A DNA stretch of 64,000 nt from Okeania sp. SIO2B3. GTDB lineage: Bacteria > Cyanobacteriota > Cyanobacteriia > Cyanobacteriales > Microcoleaceae. Shown here piece by piece: positions 26,895 through 36,366 of this stretch. The DNA is taken from positions 22,757 through 86,756 of the forward strand of contig NZ_JAAHGH010000024.1 of assembly GCF_010672525.1 (NCBI RefSeq). The letters run 5' to 3'. Position 1 is the first letter of the stretch. Each line of letters starts with the position of its first letter. A model generated the notes under the pieces. It was given only the letters and a program-made list of their open reading frames with translations. It had not been told where the DNA came from and made no database searches. The position numbers were made by a program, and so were the translations under genes.

Positions 26895-27710
26895 TTTGAG
26901 TATATATGAGCGCACCTTCTCCATTATACTTACATAATCATGTCAAGTTTTTATTTGTCAACCATAGTCTAATATAGTCAGGATTGCTTCGGTTGACTTT
27001 AGTATTTTTGATTCAGTTTGAGTATTAATATTGTCGTCTTGTTTGCAGGGGGCGACGGAATTTTTTCTACATGAATAATCCCTATTTAGTATTTGATTAA
27101 GTTGCAAATTCCCGTCAACGTCAAATAGTCTATTTATGGTCTTTTAAAATTGAGTATATATGAGCGCACCTTCTCCATTATGATTACAATATCATGTCAA
27201 ATTTTTATTTGTCAACCATAGTCTAAGATAGTCAGGATTGCTTCGGTTGGCTTTAGTATTTCTGATGTAGTTTGAGTATTAATATTGTTCTCTTACTTGG
27301 GGGGCAACGGAATTTTTTCTACAGGAATAATAGCTATTTAGTATTTGATTAAGCTACAAATTCCCGTCAACGTTAAATAGTCTATTTATGGTCTTTTGAA
27401 GTTGAGTATATATGAGCGCACCTTTTCTATTATGATTATAATATCATGTCAAGTTTTTGTTTGTCAACCATAGTTTAATATAGTCAGGATTGCTTCGGTT
27501 GGCTTTAGTATTTCTGATGTAGTTTGAGTATTAATATTGTTCTCTTACTTGGGTGGGCGACGGAATTTTTTCTACAGGAATAATCGCTATTTGATATTTG
27601 ATTAAGCTGCAAATTCCCGTCAACGTTAAATAGTCTATATTACGGTCTTTTGAAGTTGAGTATATATGAGCGCACCTTTTCCATTATGATTATAATATCA
27701 TGTCAAATTT
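26895..27710. repeat. Tandem array of about 253-bp units between kinase-FGE and hsp70-like genes
   Basis: GAGTATATATGAGCGCACC recurs at 26898, 27152, 27404 and 27658 (periods 254, 252, 254). Each unit also has ATCATGTCAA, TTGTCAACCATAGT, AGTCAGGATTGCTTCGGTTG, GACGGAATTTTTTCTAC and AATTCCCGTCAACGT. The array fills the gap between two divergent genes, so any promoter inside a unit is present in several copies. Confidence 0.93.
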
Positions 27711-27779
27711 GTGTTTGTCAACCAATATTCTATAATTCTGAAAATTGAAAATTATAGAATATTTAACTTAAATAACTAA

Positions 27780-29372
27780 ATGACTATAGCAATAGACTTC
27801 GGAACAAGTAATACGGTAATTTCCCGTTGGAATCAAACAACTCAACAGCCTGAAATTGTTAAATTACCAGGTTTGTCAATTATTTCTGGACAAAATCCAC
27901 CTCTAATTCCGAGTTTGGTTTATGTAGAGAATGTTGCTGAAAATAAAATAGTAATAGGTCAGCAAGTTAGAGATAGGGGTTACGATGTGAATACAGATTC
28001 TCGTTTCTTTCGGAATTTTAAGCGGGGTATTGGCTCAGATATTAAAGGATTTTTGCCTGAGCTTGATGGTCAGGTGGTCTCTTTTGAACAAGTGGGAAAG
28101 TTATTTTTACAACAAGTTGTGGCTGGTATTCGGAATGTTCCTTTGCCTGTAGAATCTTTAATTTTTACTGTTCCAGTTGATAGTTTTGAAGCTTATCGTA
28201 ATTGGTTGGGGGAGGTTTGTCAGTCTTTAGAAGTTGAACAAGTACGAATGATTGATGAACCTACTGCCGCAGCTTTAGGTTATGGAATGAAAGAGGCAGA
28301 AATTTTATTGGTGGTTGATTTTGGTGGGGGAACATTAGATTTATCTTTGGTAAGGTTGGATAATTCGATACAAAAACAACCTTTGGGTTTTATTCTGAAA
28401 TGGGGTGAAAAATCTTTTGGTAAAAGTTCAAATCAAAAGCCAAAAATTGCCAGAGTTTTAGCAAAAGCAGGACAGAATTTAGGGGGGTCAGATATTGATA
28501 ATTGGTTAGTGGATTATTTTGTCAAAAATCAAGGTCTTGAAAAGACTCCTTTAACTACTCGTTTGGCAGAAAAGTTGAAGATTCAATTGTCTTTACAGCA
28601 GCAGGCAGCAGAGGTTTATTTTGATGATGAAAGTTTAGAAAGTTATGAGTTGGAATTAGGGCGAGATGGCTTTGAGGAGATTCTCAGAGAAAAGGGATTT
28701 TTTGTCAGTCTTGATGAATCGATGAATCAGGTTTTAATGCAGGCAAAAAGACAAGGAATAGAGTTATCGGAAATTGATGCAGTTTTATTGGTGGGAGGAA
28801 CAGTACAAATACCAGCAGTTCAGAGGTGGGTAAAAGAATATTTTGATGCTGGAAAAATTCGTTGTGAAAAACCTTTTGAAGCAATTTCTCAGGGAGCATT
28901 GCAATTAACTCAAGGAGTAGAGATTAAAGACTTTTTGTATCACAGTTATGGTATCCGCTATTGGGATAGAAGGAAAAACGTTCATAGTTGGCATCCTTTG
29001 ATTAAATCTGGTCAACCATATCCAATGAGTAATTCTGTGGAGTTGGTTTTGGGTGCTTCGGTGAATAGTCAACCAAGTATTGAATTAATTTTGGGAGAAT
29101 TGGGTGCTGAGTCTGGTGGGACAGAAGTTTATTTCGATGGCGATCGCCTAATTACTCGCAAAATATCTGGAGAACAAACTTTAGTAAAACCTTTAAATGA
29201 CCGAGAGGGAGGTCGTAGTATTGCTCAATTAAGTCCTCCTGGAAATCCTGGAAGGGATCGAATTAAAGTATTGTTTTGGGTGGATGAATCTAGATTTCTC
29301 AGAATAACGGTGGAGGATTTATTGACAAATGAAACTTTGTTAAATGAGCAAGCTGTTGTGCAATTGAGTTAG
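27780..29372 (+). CDS. Hsp70-family (DnaK-like) protein
   Basis: 530 residues with an actin-like ATPase: phosphate-1 loop IAIDFGTSNTVIS, VPVDSFEAYRNWLGE, DEPTAAALGYG, phosphate-2 DFGGGTLDLSL and adenosine loop LLVGGTVQIPAVQRWV. The region after residue about 390 is shorter than and unlike a DnaK substrate domain and ends without a helical lid or EEVD-type tail, so this is a non-canonical Hsp70 relative. It may act as an ATP-driven binding protein for particular clients. It is divergent from the kinase-FGE gene across the 253-bp array, an arrangement that suggests shared control. Confidence 0.9.
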   Translation: MTIAIDFGTSNTVISRWNQTTQQPEIVKLPGLSIISGQNPPLIPSLVYVENVAENKIVIGQQVRDRGYDVNTDSRFFRNFKRGIGSDIKGFLPELDGQVVSFEQVGKLFLQQVVAGIRNVPLPVESLIFTVPVDSFEAYRNWLGEVCQSLEVEQVRMIDEPTAAALGYGMKEAEILLVVDFGGGTLDLSLVRLDNSIQKQPLGFILKWGEKSFGKSSNQKPKIARVLAKAGQNLGGSDIDNWLVDYFVKNQGLEKTPLTTRLAEKLKIQLSLQQQAAEVYFDDESLESYELELGRDGFEEILREKGFFVSLDESMNQVLMQAKRQGIELSEIDAVLLVGGTVQIPAVQRWVKEYFDAGKIRCEKPFEAISQGALQLTQGVEIKDFLYHSYGIRYWDRRKNVHSWHPLIKSGQPYPMSNSVELVLGASVNSQPSIELILGELGAESGGTEVYFDGDRLITRKISGEQTLVKPLNDREGGRSIAQLSPPGNPGRDRIKVLFWVDESRFLRITVEDLLTNETLLNEQAVVQLS

Positions 29373-29751
29373 CGCCGCTACGCAGAAGTTAAAAGTCGTA
29401 GGGGCGAATGGCATTCGCCCATACAAAAGTCAATCATTTTTGATTTGTAATTGTTTTAGGATTTTGTAACCAGTTAATTCCGCCATCCTGCATTAGTATG
29501 GTTTTAGACAATAGATATCTCTATAAAAGAGGGAGTAGGGAGTAGGAGAAAATAATTGATAATTTCTGCAGGATAATTGCTTTAATTTTTAATTTTTGGA
29601 GATGTCTAATATATATATGTAATTTTTGAGTAGGAAATAAGAAAAATTAATTATATATTATTAATGAAAGTAATTTTATCGAAGTTAATGGTATTAGCTT
29701 TGAAATTCTAGTGCCAAAACAGGTATTAGTGCTTCGTGACATACTCCCACA
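29373..29751. other. Intergenic region, 379 bp, with short repeats
   Basis: No gene is seen. GTAGGGGCGAATGGCATTCGCCC at 29397-29420 is the palindrome found also inside the tnpB at 13568. GGGAGTAGGGAGTAGG with GGAGATGTCTAATAT at 29520-29615 is shared with 9179, 22850 and 40340. Confidence 0.65.
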
Positions 29752-30926
29752 CTAAGCTAACGCTATAGTGTGGGCTTCTCGTTTCGCTGCCCTGCTATTG
29801 CATGGGGCTCCACGAGCTTTAAGGACGGAATGCCCTACCGCCCTATTTTTTATATTCATCGCCGCGTTTACATCGCGGTCTATTACAATGCCGCAGTGCG
29901 GGCAAGAATGAGTTCGTATGTTTAATTCTTTATTGACTTTTTCACCACAATTTGAGCAATCTTGGCTAGTATTTCTGGGGTTCACTGCTATGGTTTTCTG
30001 TCCAGCATTTTCAGCTTTGACAGTCAAAATAGACAGGAATTGTCCCCATCCAGCATCGTTAATTGATTTACTCAAACGGGTCAATGCTTGCCCTTTAATG
30101 TTTAAGTTTGCCTCCGGCACGCCGCTCCGCGTCTACATGGGCAATAATATCCGCTTTTGATAACAATTCATTGGCTGTTTTAAAATGAAAATATTTACGC
30201 TTGTCGGCTACCTTTTTTATGTTGTTTGGCTACTGCTTTTATAGCTTTTAACCATCTTTTACTACCTTTTTTCTTTTTAGATAAACGTTTTTGTAACGTC
30301 TTTAATCGCTGCTGATATTTTCGATAGTATTGAGGAATTGGAACTAATTCTCCTGAGCTTGTCGTCAAGAATTCCTTCAGTCCCATATCTATTCCCAGAG
30401 TATTTTCTGATGTAGGTTTTACTTCAGAATTTAATGAGGGAACTGATTTATCCTCTAAGGATAAAGTTACATAATAGCCATCCGCTTTACGGCTAATTAT
30501 GACTGTTTTAATTTGAAAACCTTCTGGCAACGGCCGATGTTGAATCAACTTTACATTACCAATTTTGGGAAGATTAATTCTTTGATTGACAATACACTCC
30601 TGTTTTATTTGAGGATAAGTGAAACTACGATAACGACTTTTTTTCTTGAATCTTGGCTTCCCTAATCTCTGCCCGTTTTTATTTGCTTTAAACCACCTAT
30701 CAAAGGCTAGTTTTACCCGTTTAATGCAATCTTGCAATACTTGAGAATGAATTAATTTGTACTCCCGAAATTTGTCTTTGGTATTTACCAAATCCTTTTT
30801 CTGGGAGTAATAATCTGGATTATCTCTGAGTTGAATTTCGCCATGAAAATCAGATTTTATTTTAGCTATACCGGGAGAAAGTATCAGATTTTTTATTGAT
30901 GCAAAAATATATCCGCTTTGTAGCAA
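29752..30926 (-). pseudogene. TnpB-like transposon nuclease, frameshifted
   Basis: Two minus-strand frames make up one TnpB. The first (30926 to 30195) holds the N-terminal region, PRFKKKSRYRSFTYP and the first RuvC motif LGIDMGLKEFL, then runs into GSRQA and stops. Shifting at the A6 run near 30222-30227 restores [21 protein letters not shown] second frame (30120 to 29752) continues with [16 protein letters not shown], the zinc ribbon CSNCG/CPHCG and RDVNAAMNI. Between them near 30120-30140 lies a GCGGAGCGGCGTGCC word that looks inserted. The N-terminus also lacks the usual first 40 residues. A right-end hairpin (CCCACAC ... GTGTGGG) lies at 29745-29775. There is no tnpA. Confidence 0.85.
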
Positions 30927-31131
30927 AAATTATTTATATAATTAGCATTTATTTCTGAAATTATAGAAATACCTATTGGCATTTTGTAAATTTACTTGAT
31001 GTTCACGAAACCAGACAACAAGCTTATTCTGTAGGTTTGTGTTACTGCTTAATCAAACCTACAATTATACTCAAATACCGTAAACTGGATTTAGTATAAT
31101 ATTATTGATTAGTCAAAAAAAATACATTTTC

Positions 31132-31545
31132 ATGAGTTATTGTCTCAATCCTAATTGTACTAAACCCAATCAGCAAAATTCCATCAGTTTTTGTATTAAT
31201 TGCGGTACAAAACTTCTCCTTAAGGAAAGATATCGTCCGATAAAGTTTTTAGGTGCTGGTGGGATGGGGAGAAATTTTTTAGCAATAGATGAAGATACTC
31301 CATTAAAAAGAAAATGTTTAATTAAACAATTTTTTCCTGCTCCTAATATTGCTAATAGTCAAGCAGCTTTTCAGAAAGCAGTTGAACTGTTTAATAGAGA
31401 GGCAGAATATCTAGATAAGCTAAATGTAACAGCAAAAGATAAAGGTAGTGGCAAAGAAGCGTCAATTACTATTAATAATGATTGGATATTGTCTGAAAAA
31501 AGCATTGAAGAAGAACGACCATTTTTACTTTCAAATACTGATTGA
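31132..31545 (+). pseudogene. Truncated zinc-ribbon Ser/Thr kinase
   Basis: From ATG 31132 it starts like the kinases at 4870, 34057 and 36367: MSYCLNPNCTKPNQQNS, CINCGTKLLLKERYRP and LGAGGMGRNFLAIDED, then the lysine region CLIKQFFPA and FNREAEYLDKL. After about 105 residues the similarity ends; there is no HRD or DFG motif and the frame stops after ILSEKSIEEERPFLLSNTD. The glycine loop reads GAGGMGRN, with Arg-Asn where relatives have R/K-T. It is a 5' fragment of a family member; the tail is copied in the decaying repeats that follow. Confidence 0.85.
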
Positions 31546-32150
31546 TTAAAGAAAATTGACCTTCAGAAAAACTCTCTCTGTAAAAATTCTATCTATAGCA
31601 ATAGACTTCTCCAGAAAAAAGAGAACAGATAAAATAAATCATCTACTATCATTTTTCCTTTCAGATACTGATTGATTAAATAGGATTGACCTGCAAAAAA
31701 ACTCTGTAAAAATTCTATCTATGGCCATAGAATTCTCCAGAAAAAAGAGAGCAGATAAAATAAATCATCTACTATAATTTTCACTTCAGATACTGCTTGA
31801 TTAAATAAAATTGACCTGCAAAAAAACTCTGTAAAAATTCTATCTATGGCCATAGAATTCTCCAGAAAAAATAGAACAGATAAAATAAATCATCTACTAT
31901 CAATACTGATTCAATATTGTCTGAAGACGAAATTGAAAAACCACCACCATTTTTACTTTCAAATGCTAATTGATTAAATAAAATTGACCTGCAAAAAAAC
32001 TCTGTAAAAATTCTATCTATAGCCATAAAATTCTCCAGAAAAAAGAGAAAAGGGTAAATAAATTATCTACTATCAATACTCATTCAATATTGTCTGAATA
32101 AGAAATGGAAAAACAACGACCATTTTTACTTTCAAATATCTATGAAATAT
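31500..32150. repeat. Decaying tandem repeats derived from the truncated kinase 3' end
   Basis: ATTGACCTGCAAAAAAACTC-type words recur at 31555, 31685, 31810 and 31983 (spacings 130, 125 and 173). Each unit ends in TCCAGAAAAAA and AAATAAATCATCTACTATC. Several units keep coding-like tails (CCATTTTTACTTTCAAAT then TGATTAAA) that match the end of the truncated kinase. Confidence 0.85.
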
Positions 32151-32292
32151 CGACAGAAAACTAGATATTAAAATACTCAAAATCACACTTTTGCTCTTAA
32201 CAATAATAAATCAAATCTCAAATTCTCATAATTTTGTTCAACCAACCAACTCCGACTTAAGCAGTCAGCTATTAGCTATACAGCTTTATTAC

Positions 32293-32612
32293 CGAATAAT
32301 TAATAATTAATAATTAATAATTAAATAGTTCGCGCCTTGAAGCCTCCCCTTTTAAAGGGAAAAAAGCGGTCGAGGGATGGCGAGGTCTCCTCGCCATATC
32401 CATGAGACCAAGACAGCGGTCGTTTCGGCTATCGCCGACATGAAAAGCGGAGCTTCCCGTAGGGTGGGATGGCGCAATTCGGAGCGGGTCTGCAAGAACT
32501 GGTCTCCTTGCCATATCCAATCGACCAAGAGAAGAAATAATATTTCCTTATATTCAATCAAGAAAGGTTTTAACCAGAGGTAATTATCAATTATCCATTA
32601 TCAATTAATTAA
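32293..32612. repeat. Dispersed repeat family A, long copy
   Basis: Starts CGAATAATTAATAATTAATA, has CTTTTAAAGGGAAAAAAGCGG, two GGCGAGG/CCTCGCCATATCCA segments, CCCGTAGGGTGGGATGG, CAATCGACCAAGAGAAG, and ends TTATCCATTATCAATTAATT. The internal GAGACCAAGACAGCGGTCG suggests a partial self-duplication. The open frames over it are repeat translations. Confidence 0.8.
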
Positions 32613-34056
32613 CAAGAAATACCTCCCCTTTCAAGGGGATAAAAAAAGAGAATATTCCTGATTTCAAGCCTCTTGCTTTCCTAGGTCATGCTGCGCAAAC
32701 AGCGAGAGGTGCTGATAACTGATAACTGATAACTGAAATGACCTTTAGTAGAAAATTTAAGCTTGTTTTTCTTGTGCTTCAATTCTTTGTTTAAAAATAT
32801 AGTAGAAGTGAAGCAAATACTTGGTTAATTTATTAGAAAGCTGTTTGCGAAGCATTCCGCAGGAAGAGCTCACCGCTAATAGCTGAATGCTTATACCAAA
32901 TTGAAATGAAGCTGCATAGAATAATATTTAAAGCATAATTTACTAGATATAGGTGTAGATAGAGATAGATTGGTCTAATGAATTTCATCATTCTATACAA
33001 CCTCATATAAAAATGGTATTAGACTCTGACAGTGCTTATCAACAGAAAAATCAATTCATAAACTCACAAATTAATTGTATAAAGTAAATTTTACCTTTTA
33101 TATAAATCTTAGTTATTATACAGAAACTTATATTTAGGGTTTGCTGAAAAAGTTTTTTAGTAGGGGTAGAAGACAACCCACCCCTCACTCCTCCCAGGAG
33201 GGGAAGTCAGTCGGACTCAGACAGGAGAAATGTTCAAGAATGCGCGAATTTAGAATGCGCGAATTTAGAATTACCTCTCATTGAAAAGAAGAGGATTGGG
33301 TTAAAAGGAATTTTTTTCTTTTTTCTCCATCAATGGAGAGATTTTATACCTTAATTTTTCGGTAATTTAGAGGAGGTAGGAGTAAGAATTTTAAGAATGA
33401 TTTTTCTGCCCAACTATGAGCCTAAAATACGCTCCTTTTTGAGCGTGAAGAGCTGAAAACTAGGCACTTTTTTTGACCCCAAAAAGGTACTTGTATTTAT
33501 ATGTCAATGCTTTTAGATTAGATCGGTAAGCCTTATTTAGATTAAATTGTAATCTCACCATAAAAAACTTACTAAATAATTCTATAGCCATAATATTTGA
33601 GTTGTGAGATATTGAAAACTTTTAGGGAGCAAGGAACAGGGAAAAGAGAAGAATAAAAAAACGTATTATATGAATATAATAATTGCTATATTCTATACTT
33701 TTAAGGAACATCTAAATTCTCACAACTAATTCCTGATTGCTATATATACCACCAAATATATACTAGCTAAAAAAAGACTTCCTATTAATTATTCTAAAAA
33801 AGAGAATCATGTGCCTAGTAAAGCAGTCGGGAAAATTATTGCCACTCCATCACAAAACCCAAAAAATTAATTTATGCTTAATTTAAGCTAATCCTGACAA
33901 AAACAATAATATGATTTATCATAAAAACATTAAAATTGATCAAGGCTATTCCTAAAAAATCAAAATATAAATATATAGAGAAATCTTACTATTAACTTCA
34001 ATCAAAAATTCCTCAGCAAAATATAATCAATATTATCGTTAGCTCAAAATATCGGC
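32613..34056. other. Intergenic region of 1.44 kb
   Basis: No gene is supported. It has an inverted CCTGCGGAATG module at about 32840-32865, a family B element at 33132-33540 that itself holds a short family A stretch (33262-33372), and about 450 bases of A+T-rich sequence before the kinase at 34057. Confidence 0.6.
33132..33540. repeat. TIR-bounded miniature element, family B, copy 2
   Basis: Begins TTTAGGGTTTGCTGAAAA and ends ATCGGTAAGCCTTATTTA. It includes the CCCACCCCTCACTCCTCCCA palindrome module and TTTTTGAGCG(TG)AA as in the other copies (22554, 56521). Confidence 0.75.
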
Positions 34057-35958
34057 ATGAGTCATTGCCTCAACCCCAACTGTCAAATTCCCCAAAACCC
34101 AGACTGGAACATATACTGTCAAAACTGTGGCTCAAAACTACTACTCAAAGACCGCTATCGTCCCCTTAACTTAATTGGACAAGGAGGTTTTGGCAGAACA
34201 TTCTTAGCTATCGACGAAGACAAACCCTCCAAACCCTATTGTGTAATTAAACAGTTTTTTCCAGCATCCCAAGGCACAAACAATATCAGCAAAGCTGCCG
34301 AACTCTTTGAAAAAGAAGCTACAAGATTAGACGAACTGGGCAGACATTCCCAAATCCCCGAACTAATGGCCCACTTCATCCAGGATGGGCGACAATACTT
34401 AGTGCAAGAATTCATTGCCGGACAAAATTTAGGCCAAGCTCTGGCGGTTGAAGGACCTTACAATGAAGAGAAAATAAAAGCTTTACTCAATAATTTACTG
34501 CCAGTCCTGCAATTTATCCACTCTCACAACGTTATTCACCGCGACATCAAACCAGACAATATTATTCGTCGTCAAAACAGTGACAGTCAATTAGTATTAG
34601 TAGATTTTGGTGCTGCCAAATATGCTCTCGGTACGGCACTGTTGAAAACAGGTACCACTATTGGCACTCCTGAATATACTCCCCCCGAACAAAACCGAGG
34701 CAAAGCAGTATTTGCCAGTGACTTATATAGTTTGGGAGTAACTTGCTTACATCTTTTGACCAACGTTTCCCCATTTGAATTATTTGATGTGGGTGAAGGT
34801 ACTTGGGTATGGCGACGTTATTTAAAGAGTAATTCTGTGAGCGAACAGTTGGGTTATGTTTTAGATAAACTGGTGGAAAATGCTATTAACCGTCGCTATC
34901 AGTCTGTTTATGAAGTCATCAAAACTTTAAATGTTAATACTCAAGTCAACTTGACTCGTATTCAAGATCAAACTGCTATCCAAACTCCGGAGGTTACACC
35001 TGAACCCCCACCGACTCAAACCTGGAAATGTCTACATACTCTGACTGGTCATCAAAAATGGGTTTGCTCCGTTGCTTTTAGTCCTGATGACAATATTGTG
35101 GCGAGTGGGAGTGAGGATGAAACTGTTAAGTTGTGGGAAGTAGATAGTGGCAAAGAAATATTGACTATATTTGGGCATTCGGGTTATGTCAACTCTGTTG
35201 CTTTTAGTCCTGATGGCAATATTGTGGCGAGTGGGAGTGATGACAAAACTATTAGACTTTGGGAAGTTAAGAGGGAGAGACTTCTTTGTATTCTTGGTGA
35301 CTGGAGTCAGGGAGAATATTTTGGTCATTCTGGAGGAGTAACGGCGATCGCTTTCAGTCCCGATGGCAAAATTTTGGCTAGTGCAAGTAAGGATAAAGAT
35401 ATCAAAATTTGGCGACTTGGGGACGACCTTTATGAACCTAGCTATGGGAAAGTGATAATGACTTTGACTGGGCACTCACGACCAGTGCGTGCGATCGCTT
35501 TTAGTCCTGATGGTAAAACTTTGGCAAGTGGAAGTGAAGATAATACGATTAAATTATGGGATATAAATTTAGGTAATGCTGTTCAGACTCTATGCAATTA
35601 TTATCAGGGAGTACATTATATTTATGCAGTTGCTTTTAGCTGTGATGGTAAAACTTTAGTTAGTGGTGGTCGCGATCGCAATATTAAAATTTGGCAAATA
35701 GATAAAGGTGAAATATTAAAGACTTTGGAGGGACATTCAAGAGATATTTGTGCCATAGCTTTTAGTCCTCAAGGAGATATTATTGCTAGTGGTAGTGAGG
35801 ATGAAACTATTAAGATTTGGCATTGGGAAACTTGTCAGCAAATAGCTAATTTAGAAGGTCATTCAAAATATGTTAATTCTGTTACTTTTTCTCAGGACGG
35901 AAAGAGTTTAGCTAGTGGTAGTAGTGATAATACAATTAAAATTTGGCAACAGGAGTGA
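34057..35958 (+). CDS. Ser/Thr protein kinase with seven WD40 repeats
   Basis: 633 residues. Zinc ribbon at 1-30 (MSHCLNPNCQIPQN, CQNCGSKLLLKDRYRP), kinase domain about 36-300 with GQGGFGRTFLA, CVIKQFFPA lysine, HRDIKPDN, DFGAAKY and GTPEYTPPEQ, all canonical. From about 325 to the end there are seven WD40 repeats, each with GHxxxVxxxAFSPDGxxLASGSxDxTIKLW, enough for one closed propeller. The kinase would be soluble and use the propeller for partner binding. The WD coding units are similar to each other at DNA level, so repeat number may vary between strains. It lies 0.4 kb upstream of a paralog with altered catalytic motifs. Confidence 0.95.
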   Translation: MSHCLNPNCQIPQNPDWNIYCQNCGSKLLLKDRYRPLNLIGQGGFGRTFLAIDEDKPSKPYCVIKQFFPASQGTNNISKAAELFEKEATRLDELGRHSQIPELMAHFIQDGRQYLVQEFIAGQNLGQALAVEGPYNEEKIKALLNNLLPVLQFIHSHNVIHRDIKPDNIIRRQNSDSQLVLVDFGAAKYALGTALLKTGTTIGTPEYTPPEQNRGKAVFASDLYSLGVTCLHLLTNVSPFELFDVGEGTWVWRRYLKSNSVSEQLGYVLDKLVENAINRRYQSVYEVIKTLNVNTQVNLTRIQDQTAIQTPEVTPEPPPTQTWKCLHTLTGHQKWVCSVAFSPDDNIVASGSEDETVKLWEVDSGKEILTIFGHSGYVNSVAFSPDGNIVASGSDDKTIRLWEVKRERLLCILGDWSQGEYFGHSGGVTAIAFSPDGKILASASKDKDIKIWRLGDDLYEPSYGKVIMTLTGHSRPVRAIAFSPDGKTLASGSEDNTIKLWDINLGNAVQTLCNYYQGVHYIYAVAFSCDGKTLVSGGRDRNIKIWQIDKGEILKTLEGHSRDICAIAFSPQGDIIASGSEDETIKIWHWETCQQIANLEGHSKYVNSVTFSQDGKSLASGSSDNTIKIWQQE

Positions 35959-35964
35959 TTAAGT

Positions 35965-36130
35965 CAAAAATCAAAAGTCAAAAGTCAAAAAAATATAAAG
36001 TCAAAAGTCAAAAGTCAAAAGTCAAAAAATTATAAAGTCAAAGGTCAAAAGTCAAAAATTATTATTATGCCTAAGCTCTTCTAAAGCACCTTTTTTAAGT
36101 CAAAAGTCAAAAGTTAAAAGTTAAAAGTTA
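35965..36130. repeat. AGTCAAA short tandem repeats
   Basis: AAGTCAAAAGTCAAAAGTC-type heptamers follow the WD40-kinase stop in several blocks, mixed with a CTAAGCTCTTCTAAAGCACC word present twice (about 36070 and 36138). Similar heptamers are at 54900-54935. Confidence 0.8.
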
Positions 36131-36207
36131 TATGTCGATTAAGCTCTTCTAAAGCACCTTTTTATAGTACTACGCAAATAGGTTATATAGTGTCCATATA
36201 ATCTGTT

Positions 36208-36275
36208 ATAAAAAAAACCTTATTCTTTTGAACCTTTCTTTTCCTTCTGCCTTCTGCCCTCTGCCTTCTGCCTTT
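36208..36275 (+). repeat. Repeat flanking the second WD40 kinase, left copy
   Basis: AACCTTATTCTTTTGAACC followed by TTTCTTTTCCTTCTGCC and more CCTTCTGCC units. The inverted counterpart is at 38262-38330. Confidence 0.8.
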
Positions 36276-36366
36276 AAGCCAAAATCTATGTATTTTATGT
36301 TAATGAAAACTGCTATAAATTATCGGGTGTGCTGACTAAATTTTATCGTTAGGAGAGTAGAAAAAT

